Source: Streptomyces flavofungini
GTDB taxonomy: Bacteria > Actinomycetota > Actinomycetes > Streptomycetales > Streptomycetaceae
Assembly: GCF_014650815.1 (NCBI RefSeq)
Contig: NZ_BMVR01000016.1
Coordinates: 1-64,000, forward strand
Reading direction: 5' to 3'
DNA: 64,000 nucleotides
Positions within the stretch are counted from its first letter, which is position 1, and the number at the start of each line of letters is the position of its first letter. The translations under genes and the position numbers were made by a program. The notes below the pieces were generated by a model. It saw only the letters and a program-made list of their open reading frames with translations. It did not search any database and was not told the DNA's origin. Shown here in pieces: positions 61,240 through 64,000 of the stretch.

Positions 61240-62033
61240 CCTGGTCGGAGATGCAGCCCCTGCTGGAGCAGGCCTGTTGGGACACCCTCTACATGGTCGG
61301 CTGGTCGGCGCTCATCGCCGTCGCCGTCGGGCTGCCGCTCGGCATCCTGCTGGTCCTCACCGACCGCGGCGGGCTGTTGCAGAACACGTTCGTGAACAAG
61401 GTGATCGGGCAGGTCGTCAACATCGGCCGCTCGATGCCCTTCATCATCCTCATGGTCGCCCTGATGGGCTTCACACGCTCCATCGTCGGCACCTCCATCG
61501 GCCGTGACGCCGCGATCGTGCCGCTCGCGATCAGCGCCATCCCGTTCTTCGCGCGCCTGGTCGAGACGGCCGTCCGCGAGGTCGACCACGGCCTGGTCGA
61601 GGCCGTGCAGTCGATGGGCGGCAACACCTGGACCGTGGTCCGCAAGGTCCTCGTGCCCGAGTCCCTGCCGTCGCTGATCTCCAGCGCGACCACGACCGTC
61701 GTCGCCCTCATCGGCTACTCGGCGATCACCGGCACCGTCGGCGCGGGCGGCCTCGGCGACCTCGCGGTCCGCTACGGCTACCAGCGCTTCGAGACCGAAC
61801 TGATGTGGATCACCGTCGGCGTGCTCGCCGTGGTCATCTCGATCATCCAGTTCATCGGCGACTACGCCGCCCGGAGCCTGCACCGCCGCGGCGGTCACTC
61901 GGGAGCCGCGCCGCGGCTGAAGTTCCTGCGCGGCAAGGCGCCCGTGGCGGCCACGACGGCGTCGGTGAAGTCCGCCGGGCCGGCCGCCGCCGCGGACACC
62001 GAGCCGGACCGGGAGCCGGTCAAGGTCTCCTGA
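61236..62033 (+). CDS. metI: Methionine ABC importer permease
   Basis: The 265-aa membrane subunit with five helices in the MetI arrangement. The EAA loop reads VEAVQSMGGNTWTVVRKVLVPESLP in two overlapping parts (EAVQSMGGNTW, VRKVLVPES), which docks on MetN. The C-terminal ~45 residues are an Ala/Lys-rich cytoplasmic tail, longer than in E. coli. GTG 61236 overlaps the metN stop by 4 nt. Confidence 0.95.
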   Translation: MTWSEMQPLLEQACWDTLYMVGWSALIAVAVGLPLGILLVLTDRGGLLQNTFVNKVIGQVVNIGRSMPFIILMVALMGFTRSIVGTSIGRDAAIVPLAISAIPFFARLVETAVREVDHGLVEAVQSMGGNTWTVVRKVLVPESLPSLISSATTTVVALIGYSAITGTVGAGGLGDLAVRYGYQRFETELMWITVGVLAVVISIIQFIGDYAARSLHRRGGHSGAAPRLKFLRGKAPVAATTASVKSAGPAAAADTEPDREPVKVS

Positions 62034-62045
62034 GCCCCTCAGCCC

Positions 62046-62087
62046 CCTGAGGCCTCTCAGGCACCTGAGGCCTCTCAGGCACCTGAG
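62046..62087. repeat. 18-bp tandem hairpin repeat between metI and metQ
   Basis: CCTGAGGCCTCTCAGGCA is repeated perfectly (62046-62063, 62064-62081), and a third partial copy CCTGAG follows. Each unit can form a 6-bp stem (CCTGAG/CTCAGG, GCCT loop). A further CCCCGC/GCGGGG hairpin is at 62119-62139. Together they fill the 136-nt gap and could stabilise or attenuate the distal part of the mRNA. Confidence 0.65.
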
Positions 62088-62169
62088 CCCCTCGGTCCCC
62101 TGAGTTCACCCAGCACCACCCCGCACCACCATCGCGGGGTTGTACCACCCATGGAGAAAGGCACTTTTC

Positions 62170-63003
62170 GTGCGTAACACCACCAAGATCACCGCTGCTG
62201 TCCTCGCCGCCGGAGCCCTCACCCTCGGCCTCACCGCCTGCGGCTCCGACAAGGGGTCCGCGGGCGACAAGGACGGCCCGCTCGTCGTCGCCGCCACCCC
62301 CACCCCGCAGGGCGCGATCCTCGACTACGTCAAGAAGAACCTGGCGAAGAAGGCGGGCCTCGACCTGGAGGTGAAGGAGTTCACCGACTACGTCACGCCC
62401 AACACCGCCGTGCAGCAGGGCGAGGTCTTCGCGAACTACTTCCAGCACAAGCCGTACCTGGACGACTTCAACAAGAAGAACAAGACGGACATCGTCCCCG
62501 TCCCGGGCGCGACGGTGCACCTGGAGCCGCTCGGCGTCTACTCCAAGAAGATCAAGAAGCTCGACGACCTCAAGAAGGGCGCGACGGTCGCCGTCCCGAA
62601 CGACACGACCAACGAGGCCCGCGCCCTGAAGCTCCTCGCCGACAACGGCGTCCTCAAGCTCAAGGCGGGCGTCGGCTTCGCGGCCACCCCCAAGGACGTC
62701 GTGTCGAACCCCCTGAACCTCAAGTTCAAGGAGCTGGAGGCGGCCCAGCTCCCGCGCTCCATCGACGACGTCGACGCCGCGGTGATCAACGGCAACTACG
62801 CACTCGAGGCCGACCTCAGCCCCGCCAAGGACGCCCTCGTCGCCGAGAAGGCCAAGGGCAACCCGTACGGCAACTTCCTCGCCGTCAAGAAGGGCGACGA
62901 GAACGACCCGCGCGTGAAGAAGCTCGCCAAGCTCCTCACCTCGCCCGAGGTCAAGAAGTTCATCGACGATAAGTACGACGGCTCCATCGTCGCGGCCTTC
63001 TGA
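62170..63003 (+). CDS. metQ: Methionine-binding lipoprotein MetQ
   Basis: The 277-aa periplasmic-type binding protein anchored as a lipoprotein: signal of about 23 residues ending LTLGLTAC (lipobox, C24). The NlpA/MetQ fold is clear in KAGLDLEVKEFTDYVTPNTA, YFQHKPYLDDFNKKN and TVAVPNDTTNEARAL. GTG 62170 has GAAAGG 8 nt upstream; the in-frame ATG 62140 would spoil the signal peptide. It feeds MetNI. A second, closely related copy follows one base later. Confidence 0.95.
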   Translation: MRNTTKITAAVLAAGALTLGLTACGSDKGSAGDKDGPLVVAATPTPQGAILDYVKKNLAKKAGLDLEVKEFTDYVTPNTAVQQGEVFANYFQHKPYLDDFNKKNKTDIVPVPGATVHLEPLGVYSKKIKKLDDLKKGATVAVPNDTTNEARALKLLADNGVLKLKAGVGFAATPKDVVSNPLNLKFKELEAAQLPRSIDDVDAAVINGNYALEADLSPAKDALVAEKAKGNPYGNFLAVKKGDENDPRVKKLAKLLTSPEVKKFIDDKYDGSIVAAF

Positions 63004-63004
63004 C

Positions 63005-63829
63005 ATGCGCCGGCCCGTTATCGCCGCCGCGGCCGGGGCCCTGGCCCTGTCGCTCGGCCTGACCGCCTGCGGTTCGGGCTCCGGCTCCGACGGCGACAAG
63101 CTCGTCGTCGGGGCCACCCCGACCCCGGCCGGTGAGGTCCTCGCGTACATCCAGCAGAACCTGGCGAAGAAGGCGGGCCTGGACCTGGAGGTGAAGGAGT
63201 TCACGGACTACGTGACCCCCAACACCGCGCTCCAGGAGGGCTCCCTCGACGCCAACCTCTACCAGCACACCCCGTACCTCGACGACTTCAACGAGTCCAA
63301 GAAGACGGACCTGGTGCCGGTGACCGAGGTGTACCTGCCCCCGATGGGCGTGTACGCGGACGGCGGCAAGCTGAAGGACGTGACGGGGCTGCGCTCCGGC
63401 GCGACCGTCGCCGTACCCAACGACACCACCAACGAGGGCCGGGCGCTGCAACTGCTCGCCTCCAAGGGCGTGATCGAGCTCAAGAAGGGCACGGGCGCGA
63501 ACGCCACCCCCGAGGACATCGCGGCCAACCCGAAGAAGCTCACCATCAAGGCCCTGGAGCCCGCGCAGCTGCCGCGCTCCCTCAAGGACGTCGACGCGGC
63601 CGTCATCAACAACAACTACGCGCTCGACGCGGGCCTGAGCCCCAAGAAGGACGCCATCCTCCTGGAGTCGGCGAAGGACAACCCGTACAACAACGTCCTC
63701 GCCGTCAAGAAGGGCGACGAGGACGACCCGAAGGTCGAGAAGCTGGCCAAGCTGCTGACTTCGCCCGAGGTCAGGAAGTTCATCGAGGACAAGTACAAGG
63801 GGTCCGTGCTGCCGGTCACGGCGGGCTGA
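63005..63829 (+). CDS. Second MetQ-family lipoprotein (tandem duplicate)
   Basis: A 274-aa paralog of the preceding protein. It has a lipoprotein signal ending LGLTAC (C22), then a Ser/Gly linker. Long stretches match the first copy almost residue for residue (NLAKKAGLDLEVKEFTDYVT, TVAVPNDTTNE, KKGDE.DP.V.KLAKLLTSPEV). The pocket region differs (YQHTPYLDDFNESKKTDLVP; VYLPPMGVYADGGK). ATG 63005 is one nucleotide after the first metQ stop. It probably serves the same MetNI with a different ligand preference, for example D-methionine or an oxidised form. This is inferred. Confidence 0.92.
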   Translation: MRRPVIAAAAGALALSLGLTACGSGSGSDGDKLVVGATPTPAGEVLAYIQQNLAKKAGLDLEVKEFTDYVTPNTALQEGSLDANLYQHTPYLDDFNESKKTDLVPVTEVYLPPMGVYADGGKLKDVTGLRSGATVAVPNDTTNEGRALQLLASKGVIELKKGTGANATPEDIAANPKKLTIKALEPAQLPRSLKDVDAAVINNNYALDAGLSPKKDAILLESAKDNPYNNVLAVKKGDEDDPKVEKLAKLLTSPEVRKFIEDKYKGSVLPVTAG

Positions 63830-63853
63830 CGCACACCTCTTTCCCGTCCCCGC

Positions 63854-63892
63854 CCACGGGGTCCACTCCACGATCCGGAGCGGACCCCGTGG
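63854..63892 (+). terminator. Terminator after the metNIQQ operon
   Basis: CCACGGGGTCC (63854-63864) pairs with GGACCCCGTGG (63882-63892). After one mismatch CTCC/GGAG extends the stem around an ACGATCC loop. It lies 25 nt after the last stop. Confidence 0.85.
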
Positions 63893-63958
63893 TGCGTCCG
63901 CGCGCCGCCATGCTGCATGCTGGGCACTTCGGCAGGCCTGAAGGTCCTTGAGGCCCTT

Positions 63959-63983
63959 GACGGTTCAATGGTTCGACGGTTCA
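63959..63983. repeat. Direct repeat near the window end
   Basis: GACGGTTCA occurs at 63959-63967 and 63975-63983 (16-nt period). The last 108 nt of the window contain no gene I can support; this could be a regulatory site for a gene beyond the edge. Confidence 0.3.
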
Positions 63984-64000
63984 CAGAGCGGCAGGCCCAT

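Overview
The window is a chromosomal segment of a high-GC actinomycete, almost certainly a Streptomyces. The base composition is extremely G+C rich with G/C at third codon positions, GTG and TTG starts are frequent, and the gene order infC-rpmI-rplT, TrmH methylase, histidine kinase, pheST, then later argCJBDR, is the one I know from Streptomyces chromosomes. No tRNA, rRNA, CRISPR array or insertion-sequence transposase was found. Coding density is about 90 %.

Layout. 1-3.5 kb: the end of a Pro/Thr-rich membrane protein coupled to a mycosin-like membrane-anchored subtilase (type VII secretion type), then an SseB-like protein. 3.5-12 kb: translation block with a DUF1844 gene, infC (ATC start, attenuator-like leader), rpmI, rplT, a 24-25-bp minisatellite, a TrmH/SpoU methylase, a PAS histidine kinase and pheST. 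12-27.8 kb: regulators and metabolism, including a SpoIIE-type phosphatase, an NsdA-like regulator, Nudix hydrolase, 3-hydroxyacyl-CoA dehydrogenase, a DUF187 glycoside hydrolase, a divergent EamA transporter/MocR regulator pair, a catalytically degenerate histidine phosphatase, an aldo/keto reductase, a secreted tripeptidyl peptidase, and an SDR/MerR pair. 28-30.2 kb: monomeric NADP isocitrate dehydrogenase.

30.6-51 kb: the arginine genes argCJBDR and argGH, each group behind a recognisable ARG box. Between argR and argG sits a minus-strand island of about 12.4 kb. It holds two colinear paralogous giant proteins (1703 and 1665 aa), each with an N-terminal caspase-like protease, a central HSP90-type ATPase with intact motifs, and a long helical C-terminal region. 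One of them is translationally coupled, through two 4-nt overlaps, to a zinc-ribbon-like protein and a three-helix membrane protein. This is the best candidate for an unusual (conflict or regulated-death) system in the window.

51-59.8 kb: a second aldo/keto reductase, a TetR/MFS-efflux pair, a lysophosphatidic acid acyltransferase, a Tat-exported glycerophosphodiester phosphodiesterase, an ECF-like sigma factor, GNAT and HAD enzymes and two small coupled membrane proteins. 59.8-63.9 kb: a methionine ABC importer, metN-metI-metQ-metQ, with a tandem duplication of the binding protein. It is preceded by an apparently leaderless 28-codon leader peptide ending in a Cys/Met-rich run and a downstream hairpin, which suggests attenuation by sulfur amino acid supply.
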